DNA from: Rhizobium leguminosarum
Lineage (GTDB): Bacteria; Pseudomonadota; Alphaproteobacteria; Rhizobiales; Rhizobiaceae
DNA: 64,000 nt
Direction of reading: 5' to 3'
Assembly: GCF_001679785.1 (NCBI RefSeq)
Contig: NZ_CP016286.1
Coordinates: 1,674,001-1,738,000 of the forward strand
Part shown: positions 37,427 through 46,742 of the stretch, piece by piece
Layout of the letters: the number at the start of each line of letters is the position of its first letter
How positions within the stretch are numbered: position 1 is the stretch's first letter
Notes under the pieces: model-generated
Seen by the model: only the letters and a program-made list of their open reading frames with translations
Databases searched by the model: none
What the model was told of the DNA's origin: nothing
Translations under genes and position numbers: made by a program

Positions 37427-37747
37427 TCAGGCCTGGCGTTCCGGCACATGCACCACCAGCCCGTCATAGACAGCCTTCATCCGGATCTGACAGGACAGCC
37501 GCGAGGTCGGGCGCACATCGAAGGCGAAGTCGAGCATGTCCTCTTCCATCGCTTCCGGCTGGCCGACCTTCTCCGTCCACTCCTCGTCGACATAGACATG
37601 ACAGGTCGCGCAGGCGCAGGCGCCGCCGCATTCGGCCTCGATGCCGGGGACCGAATTGCGCACGGCATTCTCCATCACGGTGGAGCCTTGGTCGACGTCG
37701 AGGTCGAAGCGCGTGCCGTCGAAGGCGACGATGGTAAGTTTGGGCAT
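37427..37747 (-). CDS. 2Fe-2S ferredoxin, adrenodoxin type
   Basis: This 106-residue ferredoxin has the [14 protein letters not shown] cluster loop ([19 protein letters not shown]) with three cysteines spaced C-x5-C-x2-C and the fourth in LSCQIRM near residue 87. That is the adrenodoxin/FdxB pattern used in Fe-S assembly or by P450s. [18 protein letters not shown] is a typical N-terminus. It lies between the sRNA candidate and the Hpt gene. Partner reductase is not in the window. Confidence 0.9.
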   Translation of the reverse strand: MPKLTIVAFDGTRFDLDVDQGSTVMENAVRNSVPGIEAECGGACACATCHVYVDEEWTEKVGQPEAMEEDMLDFAFDVRPTSRLSCQIRMKAVYDGLVVHVPERQA

Positions 37748-37888
37748 CAGGACTATTTCCGGTCTTCAAGTGAGTGGGCGGATTTTCTTCCGACAATTCG
37801 ACGCATCAGTCAATATTGGGGAAATTTGCCACAACCTCGCAGATCGGGCCTTCGCCCGCCGTCTTCAAAGCGTCATCAGGGACGTCGC

Positions 37889-37925
37889 AAAAAGGCCCGC
37901 GGTTCCGCAATGGAACAACGGGCCT
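37889..37925 (-). terminator. Terminator of the Hpt gene
   Basis: GGCCCG (37894-37899) and CGGGCC (37919-37924) pair, with an inner GGTTCC/GGAAC stem. Five A residues on the plus strand give a U-run after the stem on the minus transcript, 85 bases beyond the Hpt stop. Confidence 0.75.
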
Positions 37926-38009
37926 CGTTCGAACGCTATCCTATGCACGTCGCCCAAAAATACGCAGCGGTTTTGGGACAACGACATGCGTCAGATAAAA
38001 ACCTGGAGA

Positions 38010-38393
38010 TCAGCCGCGGCAGAGCTTCAGGATGAAATTCTCGGCGTCGATGACGGCGGCCCCGAGCGCTGCCGTCGCGCCGGCATCGCCGCCGTTTTCC
38101 TCGACGGCTTCCGCCGTCTGCGACACGCGGAACGCGCCGACCGAGCTTGCCGCGCCCTTCAGCCGATGCGCGGCTGCGCCGATACGGATCGTTTCGCCGC
38201 TGGCAATGTCCTGGAGGCATGCGCGGGCCTGGCGCGCAAACATCTGAAGGACTTCGAGTTCCAGCGTCTTGTCGCCCATCGTCTGCTTTGCGAGATGCAC
38301 CAGATCGATCGGCCGGACCTTGGAGGGACACGGTCCCTTTGCATTATCCGGCGCCTCGAATACGATGTTCAATGCTGCCATCTGGGCTGCCAT
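38010..38393 (-). CDS. Hpt-domain histidine phosphotransfer protein
   Basis: The 127-residue protein is almost entirely an Hpt four-helix domain. The phospho-accepting histidine is in AAHRLKGAASSVGA (about residue 75), preceded by LEVLQMFARQARACLQDIASGE and followed by AFRVSQTAEAVEENGGD. It relays phosphate between response regulators and histidine kinases. It is too short to be ChpT. I start at ATG 38393 (MAAQMAALNIV) because GGGAG is eight bases upstream. It is divergent from the GPR-like gene, sharing a 462-base region with a CtrA box. The partner kinase is unknown. Confidence 0.83.
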   Translation of the reverse strand: MAAQMAALNIVFEAPDNAKGPCPSKVRPIDLVHLAKQTMGDKTLELEVLQMFARQARACLQDIASGETIRIGAAAHRLKGAASSVGAFRVSQTAEAVEENGGDAGATAALGAAVIDAENFILKLCRG

Positions 38394-38496
38394 TGCCAAT
38401 TCTCCCGTCTCTGTCGTCTGCAGTTGCAACAGTTCTGCGACAGGAGGGTGGCCATCACGTTAAATTCCGGCACATTCGGGGCGGAAATCTCGCCAT

Positions 38497-38504
38497 ATGG
38501 TTAA
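38497..38504 (-). promoter_or_regulatory. CtrA half-site
   Basis: ATGGTTAA on the plus strand is TTAACCAT on the minus strand, the CtrA half-site, 104 bases before the Hpt start. It overlaps a TTAACGTCCGTTAA inverted pair. Confidence 0.5.
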
Positions 38505-38562
38505 CGTCCGTTAAATATCCCTAAATTATTGGTTTTTAAGCCGTAGCTAGGATTCAAAGGTG

Positions 38563-38578
38563 TTAACAACGAGTTAAC
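38563..38578 (+). promoter_or_regulatory. Perfect CtrA box
   Basis: TTAACAACGAGTTAAC is TTAA-N7-TTAAC, exactly the full CtrA consensus. A CcrM site (GATTC, 38551-38555) lies eight bases upstream. A nine-base spaced match is unlikely by chance in GC-rich DNA. The adjacent genes are a polar-growth protein and an Hpt protein. Confidence 0.8.
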
Positions 38579-38855
38579 GAGCCATAAATCTCAAGCCTTC
38601 ATTAATTGTGTGAAGAGCCCAGATGTGTCACTACGATACTGGTGGAGCGGGTTTATGGTACGCGCCTTTGCCGAGCGAGTGGATAATGGTAGTGTTTTGA
38701 TACCTTCCGTTTGAAAAAGCGGCTATCTACTCTGAAATGACATGCTTATCCGTCCTTCGTTGGGATGGAGGGCTGGAACGGCAAAGTTGTTCCCGGGTGA
38801 GGCGGAAGCCCAGGATGCGCTGTCGGACTGGCTGACAGTAACGAGGCATAACCGA

Positions 38856-41800
38856 ATGGCGAACAACAAATATAATGAGTCAATTGAGGACAAGGCGTTC
38901 AAGGCATTGGACGAGGCGCTCCAGATCGACTTTAGCAAGGATAACGTACCGTCTCGCCGCGGCGACGCGCCCCAGGCCCCGGAGGCTAATGTGTCTGATC
39001 CAGTAAATGCGCGTAACCAGCAGGCCCAGGAAGAAGCGCAGCGCCGCAGCCGCCGCGGTGCCGCTGGCGAGCAGGCTTCCAGGGGGCCGGCTTTCGCGCC
39101 CGCCAACGATGCCAGCCGCAATACGCCCGCCTCGATCCTGAAATCCTTTGACGGCGCCTCCAGCCGCTCGGCGGTGCGTACCGCCACCCTGTTTTCCGTG
39201 CTTTGGGTCATGGCCGGCCTCGGCCTGATGTCGCTGCTTTATGCTCCGCAGATCTGGCAGATCCGTTCGCTCGCCGATCTCGTCGCCCTGCCCGGCGTCA
39301 TCGCCGGCCTCGTCGGCATCATCATTCCCGTGATGATGTTCTATGCCTTCGCCATCATGATCTCCCGCGCCCAGGACATGCGCAACGCCGCCCGCTCCAT
39401 GGCAGAGGTGGCGTTGCGCCTGGCAGAGCCGGAAACCATCGCCTCCGAGCGCATCATGACCGTCGGCCAGGCCGTGCGCCGTGAGGTCTCGGCCATGAAT
39501 GAAGGCATCGAGCGCACCATCGCGCGCGCCTCCGAGCTGGAAACGCTCGTCCATTCCGAAGTCAATGCGCTTGAACGTTCTTATGCCGACAACGAGTTGC
39601 GCGTTCGCGGCCTCGTCCACGAACTCGGCTCCGAGCGCGAGGCGATCGTCAGCCATGCCGACCGTATCCGCACCTCGATCGGCAGCGTCCACGACCAGTT
39701 GAAGGAAGAACTGTCGCTTGCGACCGAAGAGATCGCGGTGCGGCTTGCCACATCGGGCGAAGCCTTCGCCTCGCTGATCGATACACGCGCCGCGACGATC
39801 TTGGAAAAATCGGACAGCGCCCTGCAGTCGATGGGCAGCCTGCTCGCAGCCAAGACCGATACCCTGCTGCAGACCCTGAACGCATCGGGTTTTGCGCTGG
39901 CCACCGAATTCGACAACCGCCTCGAAGCCCTCTCCGTCAATCTCAACGATCATGGCGAAAGGCTGCTCAGCCAGTTCGAGACGCGCGCCTCGACCATGGA
40001 CAGCAGCACCGAAAAGCTGAATGCGGCGCTGAATGAGCGTACGCACCAGCTCAACGAGATCCTGATCGCCCGCACCCGTGAGATCAACGAGAGCCTGACG
40101 TCAGGCGAACGCACCATCGGCGGCACGCTCGACGACGTGCTGTCGAAGCTGAACAGCGCGCTCGACGAAAAGGGCGCAAGCTTCCGCCAGAGCCTGCAGA
40201 CCACCGCCGACGACGCCGTCATGGATCTCGACGTGCGCTCCGGCTTCTTCGAGGAGCGGCTACAGACGACCGTCGCCCAGCTGTCGACCGCCTTCGACGA
40301 ACGCGTCGCCGAATTCACCAGCGCCTTCGACAAACGCACCGGCTCGCTCGACACCAAGCTGATGGAGAGCCTCGCCCGTATCAACGAGACGCTGACCGGC
40401 GGCTCGGATTCGATCGATGGCATCCTGAATTCCGGCATCGACCGGCTCGGTTCGTCGATATCAGACCAGTCGCTGGCGCTCGCCACTGCGCTCGCCACCG
40501 GCCACGAAGTGCTGGAAAGCACGCTCGGCAGCCGGGCGGACGAAATCACCACCGCGCTCACCAGCCGCACCGGCGAGCTAACCTCGGCGCTGCAAAGCGC
40601 CACCTCGGAAATCGCGCTGACGCTTGCGACCGGCACCTCCGAGCTGCAGAACAACCTTCAGACACGCTCGGCCGAATTCCGCGACACGCTGCGCACCACC
40701 ACCACCGATCTGACGACTGCCGTTGCCGCTGGCACCGAGCAGGTGACCGCTGCCTTCGGCGGTCGCGCCGAGGAGCTGAGCGGCGTGCTTACAGCCCGTG
40801 CGGCCGAAATCAGCGAGGCGCTCGGCACGGCCCACGGCCGTATCGACAGCGTCATGGCAGAGCGCGGCGGCGCATTGCTCGAGGCACTGACCACCCATCA
40901 CGGCCGCTTCGAGGAAGCATTGACGACCCGCTCCGACGCCATCATCAATGCCGTCTCCGGCACCCATGACCGTCTTGCCGAGACGCTCGACGAAAAGGCG
41001 ATGGCGCTTGCCATCTCTCTGAACGAGAGCCAGGCCCGCATCGAGGACACGCTCGAGACCCGCTCCGAAGCTCTGTTGAACGCCGTCTCCGGCACCCATG
41101 ATCGCCTCTCCGAGACGCTCGACGAGAAGGCGATGGCGCTCGCCATTTCGCTCAGCGAAAATCAGGCCCGCATCGAAGATACGCTCGAGACCCGCTCCGA
41201 GGCCTTCCTCAACGCCGTGTCAGGCACGCATGATCGTCTGTCGGAAACGCTGGACAGCAAGGCGGCGGCCCTTACGACCTCGCTCGACGAGCGCCATGCC
41301 CGCATCGAGGATGCGCTTGGAACGCGCGCCGAGGCACTGCTGAACACTGTATCCGGCACGCGCGACCGTCTTGCCGAGACGCTCGACGAGAAGGCGATGG
41401 CGCTGGCCATGTCCTTGAACGAGAGCCAGGCCCGTATCGAGGAGACGCTTGAAACCCGTTCCGCCGCTCTGCTGAAAGCCGTCTCCGGCACCCATGATCG
41501 CCTCTCCGAGACGCTGGACGGCAAGGCGGCAGCTTTTGCCACCTCGCTGAGCGAAGGCCATGCCCGTATCGAGAATACGCTCGAAACCCGCTCCGCAGCC
41601 CTGCTGAACGCCGTCTCCGGTACCCATGATCGCCTCTCCGAGACGCTGGACGAAAAGGCGATGGCACTCGCCATCTCGCTCAACGAAACCCAGACGCGGA
41701 TCGAAGACACGCTGGAAACCCGTTCGGCTGCCCTGCTGAATGCGGTCTCCGGCACGCATGACCGTCTGTCCGAGACGCTGGACGAAAAGGCGATGGCACT

Positions 41801-44800
41801 CGCCATCTCGCTCAATGAGAGCCAGTCGCGGATCGAAGACACGCTGGAAGCACGTTCCGAAGCCTTCCTCAAGGCCGTGTCCGGCACGCACGACCGTCTC
41901 TCGGAAACGCTCGACGAAAAGGCGACGGCGATCGCCGCCTCCCTGAACGAGGGCCAGAGCCGCCTGCAGGATACGCTGGAGAGCCGCTCGGAATCCTTCC
42001 TGAATGCGGTCTCTGCCACCCACGACCGCCTGTCCGAGACGCTCGACGATCGGGCGATGGCGCTTGCCATCTCGCTGAATGAGAGCCAGAGCCGTCTCGA
42101 GGAGACGCTGACAACAGGCGCCGATGCGATCACCAATGCGGTTTCCGGCACGCATGTTGGCCTGAACGGTGTACTCGACCAGAAGGCCGCCGCCCTCGCC
42201 ACCTCGCTGAGCGAAGGCCAGGCCCGCCTCGAGGAAGCCTTGGGCCACCGTACCGCCGCGATCATCGGCGCCGTAACGGCAACCCATAATCGGCTCACCG
42301 ATACGCTCGACGAAAAGACCATGGCGCTCGCCATTTCGCTCGATGATAACCAGAGCCGCTTCGACAGCGTGCTCGAAGCCCGCAGCAACGCCATCATGGA
42401 GGCCGTCTCCGGTGCCGAGGCACGAGTCGCCGGTGCCTTCTCCGACAAGACCGATGCGATCCGCACCGCCTATACCGACAATCAGCAGCGGCTCGAAAAT
42501 GCGCTTTCCGAGCATAGCGCTGCCCTCTCGGACGTTCTCGATGCCGGCGGCGCCCGCTTCGAGGATCTCGTCGGCGGCTTGACCGGCCGCATCGAAGGCC
42601 GCCTGACCGATGCGCATACGCGGCTCGGAGGCCTCGCCGACGAGGCCGCGGCGCGCATCGAGGGCGGGCTTGCCTCTGCCCATGAGCGCATCCGCACGAC
42701 GCTCGAAGACCGCGCCAACGCCATAGACCTATCGCTGAACCAGGCCCATGCGCTGATCAGCGATACGCTGGCCGAACAGGCGACCAGCATCGGCACTTCG
42801 GTGGCGACGAGTGTCGGCATGCTCGAATTGTCGCTGGAGCACCGTGAGGCCGCGATCCGCCAGGCGATCGATGCCGGCGCCCAGACATTGGAAGATCGCA
42901 TGCATGCCGGCGCCGGCCAGATCGCCGGCCGCTTCCAGGAGGCGGCAAGTGCGATTTCGAGCTCCACCCAGGATTTGTCCACCCATCTCGATCGGTCGGT
43001 CGAAAACCTGACGGGCCGTTTTGAAGAAACCGGATCGCGTGTGGAAGCCGGTCTTGCGGCGATCGAGACCCGCATCCGCGACGGCGTCGGCGGCGTTGCC
43101 GAAAAGGTCGAAGCGGCCAGCAGCCAGCTGTCCGGCGTGCTTACCGACGGCGTCTCTCGTCTCGGCGCGCTCAGCAACGACGCCACACAGCGCATCTCGG
43201 CGACGCTCGAAGGCAGTGCCGCAAACCTCACTCAGGCGATCGACAGCCGCACCGCCAATCTGGCCGAGACGCTGGACAGCCGCACCACCAGCCTGACCGG
43301 CGCCATCGATGGCCGCACCGCGAGCCTCGCCGAAACGCTCGACCGCGGCAATGAACGCATCGAGGAACGCCTCTCTACGATGGACCGTGCGTTGACCGTC
43401 GGCCTCGAGGCCGTCAACCGCACCATCGAAGGCAAGGCCGCTGGTCTCGCCTCGACGCTGCGCAACGCAGTTGCCGACGCGGCCCAGGGAATGGAAGGCG
43501 AAGCGACGAGAACCACCGAACTGCTTGGCAAGACCGGCCAGCAATTCGCCGAGGATCTCAATGTGAAAAGCGACGAATTCACCCGCACCATGGATGAACG
43601 CTCGTCACAGATCGTCACTCGCGTCGCCGAAGCTCAGAACCGGCTGGCAAGCCAGGCCGCTGCCGTCGCCCAGACTTTCTCGGAAGCCGGCAACGCCATC
43701 GTCAACAAGGTCGCCGAGGCCGAGACCATCGTCGGCACGCAAGTCAATGCCATCTCCAAGGTGCTGTCGGATGCCGGCCAGTCTCTGGAGACACGCGGCA
43801 ATGCCATCCGCTCGACGCTGTCGGGCGCCGGCAGCGAGATTTCCGCCACCATGGCGGATGTCGACCGGGCGCTCGAAGCGCGCAGCAGCGCCATTCGCAC
43901 CAACCTCGAAGAGCGTGCCCGCGAGATCGATACGACGTTCTCCGACATCGACCGGGCGCTCGAAGCACGCGGTAACTCGATCCGCTCGACGCTTGAAGAG
44001 CGTACTCGCGACCTCAACTCGATGCTATCAGGCCGTTCGGTCGAATTGACGCGCATCCTCGACGAAACGGCCCGTCCGATCATCGACCGGTACACCGATG
44101 CCGGCGAGCAGGCCGCCGCCCGCATCACCGCCGCGGCCAACCTCAGCGCCGACCGTCTGCGCGCCGAAAACGAAGCGCTCGCCAGCGCCGTTGCCGCCCG
44201 CACCGAGAATGTCGCCAATGCCGTCAGCGCCATCGAGAACAGCCTGGTTGGCAACGTCAACGGCCTCGTCGAGCGCATGTCGGAAAGCAGTGCGGCAATG
44301 GCGATGATGATGAACCGCGCCGCCGAGCAGCTGGCCAGCGTCGACGGCCGTCTCGGCGATACCACCACGCGCTTTGCCGACTCCGCCACCAAGGCCGCCG
44401 AAATGGTCTCCGCCTCGACCAGGCTTCTCGAAGGCAAGGTCGACCGCCTCTCCGACATTTCGGGCCAGACGCTGGCGCAGGTCGGCGGCATCATCGGCCG
44501 CTTCGACGAACACTCCAAGGTTCTGACCCAGGCTTCGCAGCTTCTCGGCGCCGCCCAGTCCAACCTCGCCTCGACGCTCGAAGAGCGCGAGAGCGCTCTG
44601 CAGACGCTCTCGGTCGGCCTCGTCTCGCGCTCCGCGGAGATCGAAAAGACCATGCAAGGCCTCGGGAGCATGATCGAGACCGTGTTCGAACGGGCAGAGC
44701 AACGCTCCAGCCAGGTTACCGGCAATTTGCGCGAGGGCGTGCAATCCTCCTTCGCCGATATCGGCCGCATTCTCACCGAAACCGAGAAGCGCGCCCAGGA

Positions 44801-45983
44801 AGCGGCAGAGACGATGCGCGAGGCAATCACCCGCGCCGGCGACGAGGCCAATACGACGATCGACGGCACCTTCGCCAATGTCGAGCGCCGCTCCGGCGAT
44901 CTCTCCAATCGCATTCGCGGCGGTCTCACGGCCTCGCTGTCGGAAGTCGAGCGCATGCTCGGCGAAGCCGGCCGCGCTTCCGACGGCGCCGCCCAGCACA
45001 TGCGCGAAGCGCTGCGCGAGGCGATCGATGACGCCGTCGGCCGCTTCTCCGGCGCCACCGAGGATATCCGCCGCTCTGCGGCCGACATCCGCAGCGAGCT
45101 CGACGCCACCCGCGCCGAACTGAAGCGCGGCGCCTTCGACCTTCCCGAGGAAGCCAAGGAAAGCGCCTCGGCCATGCGCCGGGCCGTCGCCGAGCAGATC
45201 AAGGCGCTGCAGGATATCTCCCAGCTCGTCGGCCGCTCCAGCCAGCAGCTCGAGATCTCCGAGCCCGTCGCCCGCACGCTCGCTCAGGTACAGCCTGCCC
45301 CGCGTCCCGCTCAGCCGGTTGCAGCCCAGCCGCCGCAGCCGGCAGCACCGCCGCCGATCGAAGCGACAGGTCTGCGCGGGACGATCGCACCGTCTGCGCC
45401 GGCTGCCGCCCCCCAGCGCGCCGCGCCGCAGCCTGCCCCCGCTCGCCAGGAAACAGGCCGCCCGGGAACAGATCGCCAAGAGCCGGCCCGTCCGGAAAGC
45501 GGCGGCTGGATCAGCGATCTCCTGCGTGGCGCATCGCGTGAGGACGCCGCCGACGAGGCCGCGGCCGCCCGTGTTCCTGCCCGCCCGGCGGAAACTGCCG
45601 CGCCGGCGGCGCGCAGCAATGACAGCCGCAATCCGCGCCACGTCGTCGAATCGCTGAACTCGCTCTCGGTCGATATAGCCCGCGCCATCGATCACGACGC
45701 TTCGGTCGATCTCTGGCGCCGTTATCAGCGCGGCGAGCGCGACGTCTTCACCCGCCGCCTCTACACGCTGAAGGGCCAGCAGACCTTCGACGAGATCAAG
45801 CGCAAATATGACCGCGAACCGGAGTTCCGCACCGCCGTCGACCGCTATATTGGCGATTTCGAAAAGCTTCTCGCCGACGTCGCCCGCACCGACCCGAACC
45901 GCACGGTGACGCAGTCCTACCTCACCTCGGATACGGGCAAGGTCTACACCATGCTCGCCCACGCCGCAGGCAGGCTCGGCTGA
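38856..45983 (+). CDS. Growth Pole Ring-like giant coiled-coil membrane protein
   Basis: The 2375-residue protein has a soluble N-terminal arm, two transmembrane helices (about 109-130 and 145-170), then about 1950 residues of uninterrupted amphipathic helix, a Pro/Ala/Gln-rich linker (about 2140-2260) and a compact C-terminal domain (about 2260-2375, SRNPRHVVESLNSLSVDIARA to the end). The helical part includes twelve 44-residue repeats. This matches GPR of Agrobacterium, a 2115-residue apolipoprotein-like protein that forms a ring at the growing pole, and the S. meliloti relative RgsE. The start MANNKYNESIED (38856) has GAGG upstream; the frame is open to 38742 but that extension is not conserved-looking. 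Confidence 0.8.
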   Translation: MANNKYNESIEDKAFKALDEALQIDFSKDNVPSRRGDAPQAPEANVSDPVNARNQQAQEEAQRRSRRGAAGEQASRGPAFAPANDASRNTPASILKSFDGASSRSAVRTATLFSVLWVMAGLGLMSLLYAPQIWQIRSLADLVALPGVIAGLVGIIIPVMMFYAFAIMISRAQDMRNAARSMAEVALRLAEPETIASERIMTVGQAVRREVSAMNEGIERTIARASELETLVHSEVNALERSYADNELRVRGLVHELGSEREAIVSHADRIRTSIGSVHDQLKEELSLATEEIAVRLATSGEAFASLIDTRAATILEKSDSALQSMGSLLAAKTDTLLQTLNASGFALATEFDNRLEALSVNLNDHGERLLSQFETRASTMDSSTEKLNAALNERTHQLNEILIARTREINESLTSGERTIGGTLDDVLSKLNSALDEKGASFRQSLQTTADDAVMDLDVRSGFFEERLQTTVAQLSTAFDERVAEFTSAFDKRTGSLDTKLMESLARINETLTGGSDSIDGILNSGIDRLGSSISDQSLALATALATGHEVLESTLGSRADEITTALTSRTGELTSALQSATSEIALTLATGTSELQNNLQTRSAEFRDTLRTTTTDLTTAVAAGTEQVTAAFGGRAEELSGVLTARAAEISEALGTAHGRIDSVMAERGGALLEALTTHHGRFEEALTTRSDAIINAVSGTHDRLAETLDEKAMALAISLNESQARIEDTLETRSEALLNAVSGTHDRLSETLDEKAMALAISLSENQARIEDTLETRSEAFLNAVSGTHDRLSETLDSKAAALTTSLDERHARIEDALGTRAEALLNTVSGTRDRLAETLDEKAMALAMSLNESQARIEETLETRSAALLKAVSGTHDRLSETLDGKAAAFATSLSEGHARIENTLETRSAALLNAVSGTHDRLSETLDEKAMALAISLNETQTRIEDTLETRSAALLNAVSGTHDRLSETLDEKAMALAISLNESQSRIEDTLEARSEAFLKAVSGTHDRLSETLDEKATAIAASLNEGQSRLQDTLESRSESFLNAVSATHDRLSETLDDRAMALAISLNESQSRLEETLTTGADAITNAVSGTHVGLNGVLDQKAAALATSLSEGQARLEEALGHRTAAIIGAVTATHNRLTDTLDEKTMALAISLDDNQSRFDSVLEARSNAIMEAVSGAEARVAGAFSDKTDAIRTAYTDNQQRLENALSEHSAALSDVLDAGGARFEDLVGGLTGRIEGRLTDAHTRLGGLADEAAARIEGGLASAHERIRTTLEDRANAIDLSLNQAHALISDTLAEQATSIGTSVATSVGMLELSLEHREAAIRQAIDAGAQTLEDRMHAGAGQIAGRFQEAASAISSSTQDLSTHLDRSVENLTGRFEETGSRVEAGLAAIETRIRDGVGGVAEKVEAASSQLSGVLTDGVSRLGALSNDATQRISATLEGSAANLTQAIDSRTANLAETLDSRTTSLTGAIDGRTASLAETLDRGNERIEERLSTMDRALTVGLEAVNRTIEGKAAGLASTLRNAVADAAQGMEGEATRTTELLGKTGQQFAEDLNVKSDEFTRTMDERSSQIVTRVAEAQNRLASQAAAVAQTFSEAGNAIVNKVAEAETIVGTQVNAISKVLSDAGQSLETRGNAIRSTLSGAGSEISATMADVDRALEARSSAIRTNLEERAREIDTTFSDIDRALEARGNSIRSTLEERTRDLNSMLSGRSVELTRILDETARPIIDRYTDAGEQAAARITAAANLSADRLRAENEALASAVAARTENVANAVSAIENSLVGNVNGLVERMSESSAAMAMMMNRAAEQLASVDGRLGDTTTRFADSATKAAEMVSASTRLLEGKVDRLSDISGQTLAQVGGIIGRFDEHSKVLTQASQLLGAAQSNLASTLEERESALQTLSVGLVSRSAEIEKTMQGLGSMIETVFERAEQRSSQVTGNLREGVQSSFADIGRILTETEKRAQEAAETMREAITRAGDEANTTIDGTFANVERRSGDLSNRIRGGLTASLSEVERMLGEAGRASDGAAQHMREALREAIDDAVGRFSGATEDIRRSAADIRSELDATRAELKRGAFDLPEEAKESASAMRRAVAEQIKALQDISQLVGRSSQQLEISEPVARTLAQVQPAPRPAQPVAAQPPQPAAPPPIEATGLRGTIAPSAPAAAPQRAAPQPAPARQETGRPGTDRQEPARPESGGWISDLLRGASREDAADEAAAARVPARPAETAAPAARSNDSRNPRHVVESLNSLSVDIARAIDHDASVDLWRRYQRGERDVFTRRLYTLKGQQTFDEIKRKYDREPEFRTAVDRYIGDFEKLLADVARTDPNRTVTQSYLTSDTGKVYTMLAHAAGRLG
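40956..42539 (+). repeat. Twelve tandem 132-bp (44-residue) repeats in the GPR-like gene
   Basis: Residues 701-1228 are twelve consecutive 44-residue units beginning SGTHDRLSETLDEKAMALAI, exactly in phase with no gap. Copies 1, 2, 6 and 7 are nearly identical; copies 10-12 diverge. 44 is 4 x 11, the hendecad period of a right-handed amphipathic helix bundle or coiled coil. No Pro, Cys or Trp occurs in the units. Near identity suggests recent expansion or gene conversion. Confidence 0.92.
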
Positions 45984-46006
45984 GCTTAGCCTGGCACCCA
46001 CGATTG

Positions 46007-46045
46007 GAAAGCCGCTTGAACACGTGTCAGGCGGCTTTCGTTCTA
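46007..46045 (+). terminator. Terminator of the GPR-like gene
   Basis: GAAAGCCGC (46007-46015) and GCGGCTTTC (46031-46039) form a perfect nine-bp stem, followed by GTTCT. It is 24 bases after the stop. Confidence 0.75.
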
Positions 46046-46128
46046 TAATGTGGGTGTGAACTAAGGCACACGAAAGCAAGCATTCCCAAACGAAACCGTC
46101 CGCCGTCCAGCTACGGAAACCTCCAGAA

Positions 46129-46653
46129 ATGACCAAGGCCCTTCTGATCATCGACGTGCAGAATGCGATCCTCAGCGGCAAAGCCTCGCCGGAGCGGCAG
46201 CCTCAAGTCGATGCCGCACTCGACGAGACCGTCTCACGGCTGGCCGCGCTACAGGGAAAAAGCTCGGCAGGCGGGCGCGCCGATCGTACTCGTTCAGCAC
46301 GACGGCGACAGCGGCCATCGAGTGGCTGTCGGCACGCCGGGTTGGGCGCTGCGCGACGAGGTCGCGCCGAGGCAGGCCGAGGTCGTTGTGCGCAAGAAAA
46401 GCGCCGACTCCTTCTTCGAGACCGACCTTGCCGAACGCCTGGACGAACGATCGGTCACCCACCTCCTCGTCGGTGGATGCATGTCGCAATTCTGCGTCGA
46501 CACGACAGTCAGGCGTGCCGTGTCGCTGGATATGACGTGACGTTGATTGCCGATGGTCACACGACCGGCGACACGGCGACCTTGACCTTTTCCGAGATCA
46601 TTGCCCATCACAACGAAACACTCGATGGTTTCGATGCGGGCAAGCGACGGTAG
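46129..46653 (+). pseudogene. Isochorismatase-like cysteine hydrolase with two compensating frameshifts
   Basis: Frame 1 begins well (KALLIIDVQNAILSG, catalytic Asp). Near 46255 the coding signal jumps to the +1 frame, which carries KARQAGAPIVLVQHDG, the catalytic lysine (VVVRKKSADSFF) and catalytic cysteine (GGCMSQFCVDTT). Near 46528 it returns to frame 1 for GYDVTLIADGHTTGD and the end. One extra G at about 46255 and one missing G at about 46528 would explain this. As written, the uninterrupted 174-codon frame reads ~90 wrong residues and lacks Lys and Cys. It is either a pseudogene or two base-call errors. Confidence 0.75.
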
Positions 46654-46742
46654 AAATCCGTCCCGCCGCCGAGATAGCCTTTTCATAAATTTTCGGGCTG
46701 CAGGAGAACCGGGACTGCTTGGCAGCCCCGGCTTCCGATATC

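Larger units (their letters stand above)
38394..38855. promoter_or_regulatory. Divergent Hpt / GPR regulatory region
   Basis: This AT-rich 462-base region holds a perfect CtrA box (38563-38578), a CtrA half-site (38497-38504 on the minus strand), and a CcrM methylation site GATTC (38551-38555), all clustered 280-360 bases before the GPR start at 38856. It is the most regulator-dense region of the window. No small gene with a convincing start is seen, although the reading frame of the large gene is open back to 38742. Confidence 0.7.

Noticed and set aside
38010..38393. The Hpt protein as ChpT
   Set aside because: It is about half the length of ChpT and has the classic Hpt motif; ChpT is a distinct two-domain protein.
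40956..42539. The 132-bp repeats as a CRISPR array
   Set aside because: They are in-frame coding repeats without spacers.
43634..46181. Long minus-strand frames (547 and 717 codons) opposite the GPR-like gene
   Set aside because: Their Ser/Arg- or Gly/Ala-rich repeats simply mirror the helical repeat codons.
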